A DNA stretch of 38,363 nt from an uncultured Alphaproteobacteria bacterium (GCA_944389595.1 CALXMY010000010.1:1-38363); one strand, 5' to 3'. Positions 15,426 through 24,325 are shown, numbered from the stretch's first letter. The notes: generated from the letters alone by a model not told the origin. Translations and numbers: made by a program.

Positions 15426-16526
15426 ATGGAAAAATATCTGAACCAGATTTTAATAGGCGACTGTATCGATATGATGCGAAAATTGCCCGACGCGTCGGTG
15501 GATGCTGTTTTTGCAGATTCACCATATAATCTGCAGTTGGGATCAAAAACATTGTATCGACCCGAAGATCAAACCGCCGCGCGCGCCGTGCGTGACGAAT
15601 GGGATGCTTTTGACAGTATGGGCGCATATGATGAATTTACGCGCGCATGGGTCGCGGAATGTAAACGGGTGCTGAAACCGGATGGTGCAATGTGGGTAAT
15701 TGGCAGTTATCACAATATTTTCCGCGTTGGTGCGATTTTACAGGATTTGGGTTTTTGGATTTTAAATGATATTGTGTGGGTGAAAACTAATCCTATGCCG
15801 AATTTCCGTGGAACACGGTTTACAAATGCGCATGAAACGCTGATTTGGGCAACGCCGCGAAAAACAGGAAAATATACGTTCAATTATGAAACGATGAAAA
15901 AATTGAACGGCGGTAAACAAATGCGTTCGGATTGGAATATAAATATATGCCTGGGCGAGGAACGGGTCAAAGGCGCAAATGGAAAAAGTTTACATAACAC
16001 ACAAAAACCATTGGATTTGTTGCGTCGGGTTATTTTGGCATCTACGCGGGCGGGCGATGTGATTTTGGACCCATTTATGGGCAGTGGTACAACGGCCGCC
16101 GCCGCCAAGGAATTGGGACGCAATTTTATTGGAATTGAACGTGATGAATCATATGTTGCGGCCGCGCGCGCGCGCGTGGATGCGGTGCAACCAATTGATT
16201 TGTCGGACATAGAGGTTACAGCCCCAAAACGGGACGAGGTTCGTGTCGCATTCAAGGAATTAATCGAAGCAGGGCTGTTATATGTGGGGCAAACATTGGT
16301 CAGTCCGCGTGGCGAACGTGTCATGATTACGCGTGATGGACAATTGACGCATACATTGTATGGCAAGGCATCAATTCATGTTATGGCGGCGCGATTACAG
16401 CACAGTGTCAGTTTTAATGGGTGGGATTATTGGTCGGCCGAACGGCGCGATGGCACATTGGTGGCCATTGACGATTTGCGTAAATATGTGCGTGGAATAA
16501 AACGCGATATGAAAAAGGTGGCATAA
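15426..16526 (+). CDS. ccrM: Cell-cycle adenine DNA methyltransferase CcrM (GANTC)
   Basis: A 366-residue beta-class N6-adenine methyltransferase. The catalytic motif (A-D-S-P-Y-N-L-Q-L, about residues 30-38) comes before the SAM-binding motif (D-P-F-M-G-S-G-T-T). Hallmarks of Caulobacter CcrM are present: W-V-I-G-S-Y-H-N-I-F-R-V-G, D-L-G-F-W-I-L-N-D-I-V-W, and N-P-M-P-N-F-x-G-T-R-F-x-N-A-H-E-T-L-I-W-A. The C-terminal CcrM-specific domain has A-G-L-L-x-x-G-Q-T-L and N-G-W-D-Y-W. In alphaproteobacteria it methylates GANTC late in the cell cycle and feeds the CtrA/GcrA circuit. The catalytic motif reads DSPY rather than DPPY, a tolerated but unusual variant. GAGAGAG precedes the ATG. Monocistronic with two terminators behind it. 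Confidence 0.95.
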   Translation: MEKYLNQILIGDCIDMMRKLPDASVDAVFADSPYNLQLGSKTLYRPEDQTAARAVRDEWDAFDSMGAYDEFTRAWVAECKRVLKPDGAMWVIGSYHNIFRVGAILQDLGFWILNDIVWVKTNPMPNFRGTRFTNAHETLIWATPRKTGKYTFNYETMKKLNGGKQMRSDWNINICLGEERVKGANGKSLHNTQKPLDLLRRVILASTRAGDVILDPFMGSGTTAAAAKELGRNFIGIERDESYVAAARARVDAVQPIDLSDIEVTAPKRDEVRVAFKELIEAGLLYVGQTLVSPRGERVMITRDGQLTHTLYGKASIHVMAARLQHSVSFNGWDYWSAERRDGTLVAIDDLRKYVRGIKRDMKKVA

Positions 16527-16530
16527 AAAC

Positions 16531-16557
16531 AAACGGGAAAAATCCCGTTTATTTTTA
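16531..16557 (+). terminator. First terminator of ccrM
   Basis: Arms AAACGGGA and TCCCGTTT with an AAAA loop, followed by ATTTTTAT. Confidence 0.7.
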
Positions 16558-16560
16558 TAT

Positions 16561-16591
16561 TAAAAAATCGCCCAATTGGGCGATTTTTTTG
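16561..16591. terminator. Bidirectional terminator between ccrM and the DsbA-like gene
   Basis: Arms AAAAATCGCCCA and TGGGCGATTTTT make a long stem with A- and T-runs on both sides. It serves the convergent genes ending at 16526 and 16595. Confidence 0.85.
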
Positions 16592-16594
16592 TTT

Positions 16595-17431
16595 TTATTC
16601 GGCATCTTCCAACGCTGCTTCGATTTGATCAGCCGGGATGGCACCTGGGAATGCCTGTTCACCAACAATCAAGAACGGAGTACCGTTGATTTCAAAACGC
16701 TGGGCCAAATCGCGAACATTTCTCATTTCGCGGGCAACAACGTCGCCTTTCATGTCTTCTTTTAATTTTTCAGTGTCTAAACCAACTTCTTTGGCCATTT
16801 TCATAACATTTGCTTCGACTTTTTCCGCCAATTTGGATTGATCTTTCAAATCATCCTGGGTGTAAAATTCGCGGGTCATCAGCATGTTTGTCAATTCAGC
16901 GGCTTTTTCTGGATCCTGCAGATTTGCAGCAATCACAGCCTTGGCCGGTGCATCAGACAATGGGCCATGGATAGAGAAGTTTTTAATAACTACGCGTGTA
17001 TCGTCACGATCGGCCAATACGCGTTCCAGTTCACCGTGTACACGACGGCAGAATGGGCAAGAGAAGTCAGTCCAAACATAAATTGTTTTTTTGGCATCTT
17101 TGCGGTTACCCAAAACCGGGGCATCACGCATCATTTTATCACCTTCGGAACGGACAAATTTACGAATTTGTTTGTTCTTTTCGGCCTGTTGCTGTTCCTG
17201 CATGCCTGTAATCATTTCTTGAACAATTGCGGGATTTACCGCTGTCAGATAATATGGCATATACATGCGGCACATACTGCCCGAAATCAGGATGATTGAA
17301 ATTAATGCAATGCATTTTTTTGCAACAATTTTCCCAGCAGATGGTTTTTTGTCGTCGCCCTTGGGCAGCAGCATGCCGCCAAACAGGAACAACAGAATAC
17401 CAACGACCAGAATCAATATTGTCCAAGTCAT
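16595..17431 (-). CDS. DsbA-family thiol:disulfide oxidoreductase, membrane-anchored
   Basis: A 278-residue protein with two N-terminal hydrophobic segments (about 3-22 and 40-56), a charged linker, and a DsbA-type thioredoxin fold from about residue 105. It has V-W-T-D-F-S-C-P-F-C (active-site cysteines 125 and 128), a helical insert (about 150-215), and the cis-Pro loop I-N-G-T-P-F-L-I-V-G. The P-F dipeptide between the cysteines differs from the P-H of E. coli DsbA. Such proteins introduce or shuffle disulfides in exported proteins. AGGAG lies before the ATG. Monocistronic. The many secreted Cys-rich proteins in this window would be natural substrates (inference). It could also be called DsbG/BdbD-like; the exact subfamily is unresolved. 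Confidence 0.88.
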   Translation of the reverse strand: MTWTILILVVGILLFLFGGMLLPKGDDKKPSAGKIVAKKCIALISIILISGSMCRMYMPYYLTAVNPAIVQEMITGMQEQQQAEKNKQIRKFVRSEGDKMMRDAPVLGNRKDAKKTIYVWTDFSCPFCRRVHGELERVLADRDDTRVVIKNFSIHGPLSDAPAKAVIAANLQDPEKAAELTNMLMTREFYTQDDLKDQSKLAEKVEANVMKMAKEVGLDTEKLKEDMKGDVVAREMRNVRDLAQRFEINGTPFLIVGEQAFPGAIPADQIEAALEDAE

Positions 17432-17499
17432 AGTTTTCTCCTTTTATCTGTTGAACGTGCACACCATACCCAAAAAAAAATTATTGTGCAAGGAATAAA

Positions 17500-18156
17500 T
17501 TACATACAAATCAACATTTTGCGTGCCGGTGGTAAATCGATACCCTGGGCCACACAGGCGTGTTCCAAAAAGTGACGGGTGATGTTTAAATTCAACGGTA
17601 ATTTATATAGTTTATCAATATATGGGGCGGCACAATTTTCGCATACCGCGCGGCCCGTGCGCGGGGACAGATATTCCAGGTTTTTATTGGTGCCACATTG
17701 TGCGCATGTGGTTAAATTTAATGCGTATCCCAATTCGCGTAATAATGATGTTTCCCATTCCAAGTATGCATTATATATATCGGATGCAGTTGCCATTTTG
17801 GTTAATAAATCAATCGTTTCGTGATACAGCGATTGATATTGTTCGCGTTCGGGAACCATTGCCGCGATTAAAGCAAATGCGCTGTTCATGCATTCCAATG
17901 TTTCGCGTTTTATCATTAATGGTGCCGATAAATTTTTTGTTGAATCCCAATGAAACACGCCCAATTGTGAATCCAAACGCGCATTCCATGTGGCCATGCC
18001 AAATTGGCCAATTAATGGTTTGTTTTTTTTGGCAATTTGTGCACCGCGCATCATGCCACAAATTACACCAAAATCTGATGTAAAAATTCGTGCAATTGAA
18101 TCGCGTTCGCCCAATGGGCGCAATGAAATTAAAATACCGTTTGATTCTATTTTCAT
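17500..18156 (-). CDS. recO: DNA repair protein RecO
   Basis: A 218-residue RecO. The N-terminal OB-fold starts M-K-I-E-S-N-G-I-L-I-S-L-R-P-L-G-E-R-D-S-I-A-R-I-F-T. The helical C-terminal domain contains W-E-x-x-L-L-R-E-L-G-Y-A-L-N-L and a zinc-binding C-A-Q-C...C-E-N-C pair. RecO with RecR loads RecA on SSB-coated single-stranded DNA in gap repair. Length is slightly under the usual 230-250. Divergent from rnhB across an 85-base AT-rich gap. Confidence 0.93.
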   Translation of the reverse strand: MKIESNGILISLRPLGERDSIARIFTSDFGVICGMMRGAQIAKKNKPLIGQFGMATWNARLDSQLGVFHWDSTKNLSAPLMIKRETLECMNSAFALIAAMVPEREQYQSLYHETIDLLTKMATASDIYNAYLEWETSLLRELGYALNLTTCAQCGTNKNLEYLSPRTGRAVCENCAAPYIDKLYKLPLNLNITRHFLEHACVAQGIDLPPARKMLICM

Positions 18157-18185
18157 ATTAAATGCATTATATATTGTAAAAAATT

Positions 18186-18205
18186 AAAAGTTTATGAAAA
18201 CTTTT
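18186..18205. promoter_or_regulatory. Palindrome between recO and rnhB
   Basis: Arms AAAAGTTT and AAACTTTT separated by ATGA lie midway between the divergent recO and rnhB starts. It could be an operator, but AT-rich spacers give such palindromes by chance. Confidence 0.25.
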
Positions 18206-18241
18206 CCATTTTATATAATTTTATGATATGGTTTTATCGCT

Positions 18242-18868
18242 ATGAAAATTTGTCCAACGTTTGATATTGAAAATGAAACCGGTTTTGAATTTGTTGCCGG
18301 TGTTGACGAGGCCGGTCGTGGTCCGCTGTGTGGCCCGGTGGTTGCGGCGGCGGTTGTTTTCCCGCGGCGTGATATTGAAATTCCGGTTATTATTCGTGAT
18401 TCAAAACAAATGACATCGCATATGCGGGCGGTGGCATATGAATGGATAACGCAAAATACAATTTGGGCGGCGGCACAATGCAGCGCGGCCGAAATAGATG
18501 AATTAAATATTTTGCGGGCATCGTTGACCGCGATGGTGCGTGCCGTGAAAAAATTAACTTGTGTGCCCCAGTTTTGCTTAATTGACGGGAACAGGTTGCC
18601 GCCTGATTTAAATGGGGCGGCTGTTGTCAAAGGTGATGCAAAATCAATTTCGATTGCCGCGGCATCAATTATTGCCAAGGAAACACGTGATAGAATAATG
18701 AATGATTTGGCGGCGCAATACCCGATGTATTTATGGGATAAAAATGCTGGATACCCAACGCCGGAACATTTGCGCGCAATTGAAAAATATGGTATAAACG
18801 AACATTATCGCAAAAGTTATAAACCAGTAAAAGAAAGGATTAGCAAGGATGAATTTACGTACGATTGA
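18242..18868 (+). CDS. rnhB: Ribonuclease HII
   Basis: A 208-residue RNase HII with the family signature V-A-G-V-D-E-A-G-R-G-P-L-C-G-P-V-V-A-A-A-V (catalytic Asp-Glu pair about residues 21-22). S-K-Q-M is the expected S-K-x-L/M site. L-I-D-G-N supplies the third acidic residue, and D-A-K-S-I-S-I-A-A-A-S-I-I-A-K-E-T-R-D follows. It cuts RNA in RNA-DNA hybrids and at single ribonucleotides in DNA. Its last 20 bases overlap the start of pgk in another frame, so the pair is translationally linked. Confidence 0.95.
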   Translation: MKICPTFDIENETGFEFVAGVDEAGRGPLCGPVVAAAVVFPRRDIEIPVIIRDSKQMTSHMRAVAYEWITQNTIWAAAQCSAAEIDELNILRASLTAMVRAVKKLTCVPQFCLIDGNRLPPDLNGAAVVKGDAKSISIAAASIIAKETRDRIMNDLAAQYPMYLWDKNAGYPTPEHLRAIEKYGINEHYRKSYKPVKERISKDEFTYD

Positions 18869-20015
18869 AAATTTGGATGTACGCGGGAAATATGTTTTGC
18901 TGCGCGATGATTTTAATGTTCAAATTGTTGACGGTAAAATTACGGATGCATTCAGAATTGAACAAAGCATGCCGACAATAAATGCGTTGCGTGCGGGTGG
19001 GGCGCGTATCGCCATTTGTGCGCATTTGGGACGGCCACGGGGCGAACGTAATATGGAATACAGTTTATCACCAGTTGCAGAATATATGAAAATTCCACTG
19101 GTTGCGGATTGTTTGGACAAAAATTTTATGAAAAATATGCATGATGGCGATGTCGTTTTATTGGAAAATGTGCGCTTTTATGCGGGCGAGGAAAAAAATG
19201 ATGCCGAATTTTCGCGCCAATTGGCCGATGGGTTCGATATTTTTGTAAATGATGCATTTGCGGTATCGCATCGTGCACACGCCAGCACGGTCGGTGTGGC
19301 AAAAATTTTGCCGTCCTATGCGGGGTTGCTGTTGGCATCCGAAATTGAAAATTTAACAAATGTTATGGAAAATCCCGCACGTCCGTTGTTAGCAATTGTC
19401 GGTGGCAGCAAGGTTTCCACCAAAATTGGCGTGCTGCGTGCGTTGGCAAAATTGGCCGATACATTGATTATTGGTGGCGCGTTGGGAACTACTTTTAATT
19501 ATGCGATGGGTGGGCGCGTTGGAAATTCGTTGTTCGAAGCCGATCAAAAACAAAATGCATTGGATATTTTGGAATATGCCCGGCAAAATAATTGCCGTGT
19601 GTTATTGCCATTGGACAAAGGCGTGGCCAAGGAATTTACCGCCACCGCCCCGCGCACAAACAAAGATTTTACCGAAATCGCGGATGATGATGTGATTATT
19701 GATGCGGGTATTGCCACGACGGAACGCGATGTATCTGAAATTCGTGGCGCGTCGACCGTGATATGGAACGGTACGGTTGGTATGGCCGAATGGCAACCGA
19801 CATGGTCATATGGATCGTTTGCGATTGCGCGCGCCATTGCCGAACAAACGCGTGCCGGTAAATTGGTCAGTATTGTTGGTGGTGGCGATACGGTTGCGGC
19901 GTTGCAGGCATGTGGTGTCAAAGACGATATTACATACGTTTCCACCGGTGGCGGCGCATTTTTGGAATTTATCGAGGGTCGCGATTTGCCCGGTATTTCT
20001 GTTTTGCGGGGTTAA
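18849..20015 (+). CDS. pgk: Phosphoglycerate kinase
   Basis: A 388-residue PGK. The N-terminal substrate half has V-L-L-R-D-D-F-N-V, C-A-H-L-G-R-P-R-G and V-L-L-E-N-V-R-F-Y, with F-V-N-D-A-F-A-V-S-H-R-A-H-A-S. The nucleotide half has G-G-S-K-V-S-T-K-I-G-V-L, W-N-G-T-V-G and G-G-G-D-T-V-A-A-L. Usual PGKs keep R-x-D-x-N-V; here the pattern is R-D-D-F-N-V, equivalent. It makes ATP from 1,3-bisphosphoglycerate in glycolysis. It overlaps rnhB by 20 bases; AAAGGA lies 12 bases before the ATG, within rnhB. Confidence 0.96.
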   Translation: MNLRTIENLDVRGKYVLLRDDFNVQIVDGKITDAFRIEQSMPTINALRAGGARIAICAHLGRPRGERNMEYSLSPVAEYMKIPLVADCLDKNFMKNMHDGDVVLLENVRFYAGEEKNDAEFSRQLADGFDIFVNDAFAVSHRAHASTVGVAKILPSYAGLLLASEIENLTNVMENPARPLLAIVGGSKVSTKIGVLRALAKLADTLIIGGALGTTFNYAMGGRVGNSLFEADQKQNALDILEYARQNNCRVLLPLDKGVAKEFTATAPRTNKDFTEIADDDVIIDAGIATTERDVSEIRGASTVIWNGTVGMAEWQPTWSYGSFAIARAIAEQTRAGKLVSIVGGGDTVAALQACGVKDDITYVSTGGGAFLEFIEGRDLPGISVLRG

Positions 20016-20033
20016 TGGTTTGTAATTAACCAT

Positions 20034-20065
20034 CTTGTATTTTTTGTATGGCGCGCTATATATAT
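20034..20065 (+). promoter_or_regulatory. Candidate sigma-32 (heat-shock) promoter of clpP-clpX
   Basis: CTTG (20034-20037), 18 bases, then CTATATATAT (20056-20065). With a 17-base spacing the -10 matches six of seven positions of the alphaproteobacterial sigma-32 pattern C-Y-TAT-N-T. The same CTTG-18-CTATATATA layout precedes clpB at 28927-28957. Confidence 0.5.
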
Positions 20066-20131
20066 CATAAATTCGCGAATCGGGTTTTTATGTGATATAG
20101 TTTTATGTGTAAAAAATAAGGATTTAGTAAG

Positions 20132-20713
20132 ATGGCTTTGATACCTGTTGTAATCGAGGAATCACCCCGCGGGGAGCGTTCTTTTGATATTTTTTCGCGC
20201 CTGTTGCGCGATCGTATTGTTATGATTAACGGACAAATTGAACCGGGCATGGCCAGTACGGTTGTGGCCCAGTTATTGTTTTTGGAATCTGAAAATCCAA
20301 ATGCCGAAATTTCATTATATATAAATTCACCGGGTGGTGATGTGGCCGCCGGGTGGGCAATTATGGATACTATGCAGTATATCAAATCGCCTGTTTCAAC
20401 AATTGGTATGGGATTGGTGGCATCGATGGGGTCTGTTCTGTTGGCGGCCGGGGAAAAGGGAAAACGTTTTGTTTTGCCAAATACGCAAATCATGATACAT
20501 CAGCCGTTGGCCGGGGCCGAAGGACAAATTACCGATATGGAAATTCGCATGACGCAATATCAGAAAACTAAAAAAACGTTGATTAAACAAATGTCTGAAT
20601 TTACGGGGCGCAAGGAAAAAGAATTGTTCGATGCAATGGAACGCGACAATTGGATGAGCCCGGACGAGGCCAAAGATTTCGGACTGATTGACGGCGTGTT
20701 AAAACGTAAATAA
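20132..20713 (+). CDS. clpP: ATP-dependent Clp protease proteolytic subunit
   Basis: A 193-residue ClpP. It has Y-I-N-S-P-G-G-D-V for the oxyanion region and G-L-V-A-S-M-G-S with the catalytic Ser (about 99). L-P-N-T-Q-I-M-I-H-Q-P carries the catalytic His, and M-S-P-D-E-A-K-D-F-G-L-I-D carries the Asp. The N-terminal I-P-x-V-I-E-E-S-P-R-G-E-R-S-F-D-I-F-S-R-L-L-x-D-R-I is canonical, without long pro-peptide. It forms the double heptamer barrel that ClpX or ClpA feeds. AAGGA precedes the start; clpX follows after 27 bases. Confidence 0.97.
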   Translation: MALIPVVIEESPRGERSFDIFSRLLRDRIVMINGQIEPGMASTVVAQLLFLESENPNAEISLYINSPGGDVAAGWAIMDTMQYIKSPVSTIGMGLVASMGSVLLAAGEKGKRFVLPNTQIMIHQPLAGAEGQITDMEIRMTQYQKTKKTLIKQMSEFTGRKEKELFDAMERDNWMSPDEAKDFGLIDGVLKRK

Positions 20714-20740
20714 TTTTTTCGTATTTGGGGGATTTGGAAT

Positions 20741-22021
20741 ATGAGTGACGATAAAATTAAATCGGGCGAAACAAATAATGCGACTGAAAATACGCCACCG
20801 CAGTTTTGCAGTTTCTGTGGCAAGGCTGTGTATGAAGTGAAAAAATTGGTCAGTGGGCGCAATGTATGCATTTGTGATGAATGTATAAATCTGTGTAATG
20901 ATATTATGGCCGATGATATGCGCGGTGAAATCGGTCGTAATTCTGAAAAATTACCAACACCGCGCCAGATTTATAATTTCTTGAACGAATATATTGTGGG
21001 CCAGGATGACGCAAAACGGACACTGTCGGTTGCGGTATATAATCATTATAAACGTCACAGTGTATCAACGGATACCAAGGTCGAAATTCAAAAATCAAAT
21101 GTGTTATTGATTGGGCCAACTGGTACGGGTAAAACATTGTTTGCACAAACATTGGCGCGGATTTTGGATGTTCCGTTCGCAATTGCGGATGCCACCACAT
21201 TGACCGAGGCCGGATATGTCGGCGACGACGTGGAAAGTGTTTTAACCCGTTTGTTGCAAAATGCAAATTTTGATGTTGAACGTGCAGGGCGTGGAATTAT
21301 TTATATTGATGAAATTGATAAGATTGCGCGCAAATCGGAAAATCCATCGTTAACGCGTGATGTGTCGGGCGAAGGCGTGCAACAGGCGTTATTAAAATTA
21401 GTCGAAGGTACCGTCGCAAATGTGCCGGCCGGTGGTGCAGGGCGCAAACATCCGGGCGAGGCCACCGTGCAATTGGACACTTCAAAAATTCTGTTTATAT
21501 GCGGTGGGGCATTTGACGGGTTAAATAAAATCATTGGGGCGCGCACAAATGAACGCGCCGGAATTGGATTTGGTGCAAATGTTCAATCCAAAAAGGAACG
21601 CGAATCAAAAAATCATTTGGTTGATGTTCAACCCGAAGATTTGGTAAAATTTGGTATTATTCCCGAATTGGTTGGGCGTTTACCGATTGTGACAACATTA
21701 CAGGATTTGGACGAAGACGCGTTGGTAAAAATTTTAACTGAACCGAAAAATGCGATTGTAAAACAATATTCCGCCATGTTGGAAATGGACGGTGTGAAAT
21801 TGACAATTACCGATGATGGTTTGCGTGCAATTGCAAAACGGGCGGTTGAACGTAAAACAGGTGCACGTGGGTTGCGCAGTATTTTGGAAAAAATATTACT
21901 GGAACCAATGTTCGAGGCCCCAGAAAAAGAAGATTTAGTCGAAATTGTAATTGATAAGGATGTTGTTTCTGGGAAAAAGGCACCGGTGGAAATTTTGCGT
22001 GACGCGAAAAAGGTTGCATAA
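20741..22021 (+). CDS. clpX: ATP-dependent Clp protease ATP-binding subunit ClpX
   Basis: A 426-residue ClpX. The N-terminal C4 zinc finger has C-S-F-C-G-K and C-I-C-D-E-C (about 24-50). The AAA+ module has Walker A G-P-T-G-T-G-K-T, pore loop G-Y-V-G-D-D-V, and Walker [11 protein letters not shown]. The ClpP-docking loop is I-G-F-G-A and sensor/arginine segments include E-L-V-G-R-L-P. It unfolds substrates for ClpP; in alphaproteobacteria this includes CtrA turnover, which links functionally to the CcrM cell-cycle circuit. Second gene of clpP-clpX; closed by a bidirectional terminator. Confidence 0.97.
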   Translation: MSDDKIKSGETNNATENTPPQFCSFCGKAVYEVKKLVSGRNVCICDECINLCNDIMADDMRGEIGRNSEKLPTPRQIYNFLNEYIVGQDDAKRTLSVAVYNHYKRHSVSTDTKVEIQKSNVLLIGPTGTGKTLFAQTLARILDVPFAIADATTLTEAGYVGDDVESVLTRLLQNANFDVERAGRGIIYIDEIDKIARKSENPSLTRDVSGEGVQQALLKLVEGTVANVPAGGAGRKHPGEATVQLDTSKILFICGGAFDGLNKIIGARTNERAGIGFGANVQSKKERESKNHLVDVQPEDLVKFGIIPELVGRLPIVTTLQDLDEDALVKILTEPKNAIVKQYSAMLEMDGVKLTITDDGLRAIAKRAVERKTGARGLRSILEKILLEPMFEAPEKEDLVEIVIDKDVVSGKKAPVEILRDAKKVA

Positions 22022-22052
22022 AAACAGGATGTTTGTCCCGTTTTTGGGGAAA

Positions 22053-22083
22053 TAAAAAATCGCCCATTTGGGCGATTTTTTTA
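22053..22083. terminator. Bidirectional terminator between clpX and rpsU
   Basis: Arms AAAAATCGCCCA and TGGGCGATTTTT around TT, with T-runs usable on both strands. Nearly identical to 16561-16591. Confidence 0.85.
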
Positions 22084-22084
22084 T

Positions 22085-22291
22085 TTAGAATCCGAATACC
22101 ATACGCTGTTTTGATTGACGTTTTTTTTCGTTGCGCACGGCTTCTTCGCGTAAACGTTTGCGTTTTGTTGTTGGTTTTTCATAACGCTGACGTTCCTTCA
22201 TTTCGCGGTACAGGCCCTCTTTTTGTGATTTACGTTTTGCAACGCGTAATGCCTGTTCGACGTTATTATCGCGAACCAGAACTTTCACCAT
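22085..22291 (-). CDS. rpsU: 30S ribosomal protein S21
   Basis: A 68-residue, very basic protein with the S21 pattern [24 protein letters not shown]. It sits on the 30S platform near the anti-Shine-Dalgarno. A strong GGGGGTGAA precedes the ATG. It is 36 bases downstream of tRNA-Ala on the same strand and may share its promoter. Confidence 0.95.
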   Translation of the reverse strand: MVKVLVRDNNVEQALRVAKRKSQKEGLYREMKERQRYEKPTTKRKRLREEAVRNEKKRQSKQRMVFGF

Positions 22292-22327
22292 CGTATATTC
22301 ACCCCCTTTGACGCATTTTGTATTTTA

Positions 22328-22403
22328 TGGTGGAGCTGATCAGACTCGAACTGACGACCCCCTGCTTGCAAAGCAGGTGCTCTACCAACTGAGCTACAAC
22401 CCC
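22328..22403 (-). tRNA. tRNA-Ala (anticodon TGC)
   Basis: A 76-base minus-strand cloverleaf. The acceptor GGGGTTG pairs with CAGCTCC (two G-T pairs). The D arm is AGCTCAGTTGGTAGAGC and the anticodon stem CCTGC/GCAGG has loop TTTGCAA, so the anticodon is TGC. The T arm contains GTTCGAGTC. CCA is encoded at the 3' end (22328-22330). All arms are sound. Confidence 0.96.
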
Positions 22404-22425
22404 AAAACTCTTTGAAAGCCCAATG

Positions 22426-22454
22426 ATTTTATACACTTTTGTTGTGATTGTCAA
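22426..22454 (-). promoter_or_regulatory. Promoter of tRNA-Ala
   Basis: On the minus strand TTGACA (22449-22454), a 17-bp spacer and TAAAAT (22426-22431) end 22 bases before the tRNA 5' end. Near-consensus. Confidence 0.75.
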
Positions 22455-22504
22455 ATTAAAAATCAAAATATGCGATTTTAATCTTTTACTGGACAATTTT
22501 TTGT

Positions 22505-24325
22505 GTGTCTTTTACAATAACTGGGATGTTTACAAAAATAAAGAAAAGTATACAAAAATTTATACAAGGCGATAAAAATAATGGCCGTATTAAATGGTCG
22601 CTGTATTCGCGTGTTTGGCGCGAAATTGGTCGACCACAATGGAAATGGTTGTTGTTTGGCGTTATTGCAACCATTGGTGCCGCCGGGGCCGAAGCGTACA
22701 CAATTACACTGGTTCAACAGGTCGTGGACAAGGCATTTATACAAAAAAGTATGGCAAACATTTACTTTTTTGGTTTACAGGTTATCGCCGCTTTTGGTGT
22801 CAAAGGGATTTTCAGTTATTCAAAATCGTTATTAATGGCCAAGGCCGGACTTAATGCCAGTGCCGCGTTACAGCAACGTATTTATCGGCATATGGTAAAA
22901 ATGGATGTTGCAAAATTTTACGGTGATGGGATTGGTAAAAATCTGAATTATTTTAATGTCCAGGCCACCGCCGTGTTAAATCTGGTTACTGGGACATTGG
23001 TAAATACGGTGCAACAAATTGCAACATTGGCAATGACACTGGGGCTGATGATTTATTATGCGCCACAATTGTGCGCGGTGCTGTTGTTTTTGGTGCCTGC
23101 GATAATGATACCAATGGTTTTAATTATGCGGCGGCGACGCAGGTTGTCGCGCGAATCGTTTGGGATTGCAAATGATGTGTCGCAACATTTGAATCAAACA
23201 TTGCACGGAATTAAAACTATCCAGGCATTTGCAAATGAAAAATCAGAATCTGAAAAATTTGCAACGGTATTGAATTCGTCAATGGTGAATTCGTACAAGG
23301 GAACCCAGGCGTTTGCGCTGCAATCGCCATTGTTGGAATTAATGATTTCAATCGGGTTGTGTATGGCACTGATTGCGGGCGGGCACTTTATTGTGAGTGG
23401 TGCGATTACAACCGGTGATTTTACCGCGTTTTTGTTGGCGTTAACCGCGGCGTATAAACCGGTACGCAGTATCACCAGCACCAGCAATACCATTCAACAC
23501 GGTTTATTAGCAGCCGAGGTTTTGTTCAATTTCCTGGACAGTAAACCTGGTATTCAGGATGCACCCGATGCACGTGAATTAAAGCCCGGCAAAATGTCGG
23601 TCACGTTTGATAATGTATCTTTTGCATATGTGCCGGATGAACCGGTTTTGCGTGATATTGATTTAAAGGTGCCGGCGGGTACGGTTTGTGCGTTGGTTGG
23701 GCCGTCGGGTGGCGGGAAAACAACGATGTTTAATTTGATTGAACGTTTTTATGAACCACAACGTGGTAAAATAAAAATTAATAATACTGATATTAAAAAA
23801 TTTACTTTGCATTCATTGCGTGAAAATATCGCCGAAGTTTCCCAGGATGTATTTTTGTTTAATGGCACCATAGAGGAAAATATAAAATATGGTGCACCAA
23901 ACGCCACATTTGAACAGGTGCGCGATGCGGCAATGGCCGCGAATGCGCATGAATTTATTATGTCGTTGCCGAAAAAATATAAATCTGATGTGGGCGAAGG
24001 CGGGGCGTTATTGTCCGGTGGGCAAAAACAACGCATTGCAATTGCGCGCGCAATATTAAAAGATGCCCCAATATTATTGTTGGACGAGGCCACATCTGCG
24101 TTGGATACACAAAGCGAGAAATTAATTCAATCGGCATTGCGGGATTTAATGCGCGGGCGTACAACTTTTGTTATTGCACACCGGTTATCCACTGTTTTGG
24201 ATGCGGATATAATTTGTGTTGTCAAAGATGGACGTATAGTAGAACGGGGAACAGATGCAGAATTAATCGCAATGGGGGGCGAATATAAGCGATTGCGTGA
24301 TATTCAATTTAAAGGTAAAAAATGA
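22505..24325 (+). CDS. ABC exporter, fused membrane and ATPase domains (MsbA/multidrug type)
   Basis: A 606-residue half-transporter. The six-helix membrane domain (about 45-335) includes the typical G-I-K-T-I-Q-A-F-A-N-E loop helix. The ATPase domain (about 370-600) has Walker A G-P-S-G-G-G-K-T (about 399), Q-loop S-Q-D-V-F-L-F, signature L-S-G-G-Q-K-Q-R (about 504), Walker B I-L-L-L-D-E-A-T, and H-loop I-A-H-R-L-S-T. It works as a homodimer in the inner membrane exporting lipid or drug-like substrates; MsbA-like lipid A flipping is possible but substrate cannot be read. The GTG at 22505 or the ATG at 22526 could be the start; neither has a strong Shine-Dalgarno. It is followed after 37 bases by the 817-residue repeat protein, probably in one transcript. 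Confidence 0.88.
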   Translation: MSFTITGMFTKIKKSIQKFIQGDKNNGRIKWSLYSRVWREIGRPQWKWLLFGVIATIGAAGAEAYTITLVQQVVDKAFIQKSMANIYFFGLQVIAAFGVKGIFSYSKSLLMAKAGLNASAALQQRIYRHMVKMDVAKFYGDGIGKNLNYFNVQATAVLNLVTGTLVNTVQQIATLAMTLGLMIYYAPQLCAVLLFLVPAIMIPMVLIMRRRRRLSRESFGIANDVSQHLNQTLHGIKTIQAFANEKSESEKFATVLNSSMVNSYKGTQAFALQSPLLELMISIGLCMALIAGGHFIVSGAITTGDFTAFLLALTAAYKPVRSITSTSNTIQHGLLAAEVLFNFLDSKPGIQDAPDARELKPGKMSVTFDNVSFAYVPDEPVLRDIDLKVPAGTVCALVGPSGGGKTTMFNLIERFYEPQRGKIKINNTDIKKFTLHSLRENIAEVSQDVFLFNGTIEENIKYGAPNATFEQVRDAAMAANAHEFIMSLPKKYKSDVGEGGALLSGGQKQRIAIARAILKDAPILLLDEATSALDTQSEKLIQSALRDLMRGRTTFVIAHRLSTVLDADIICVVKDGRIVERGTDAELIAMGGEYKRLRDIQFKGKK

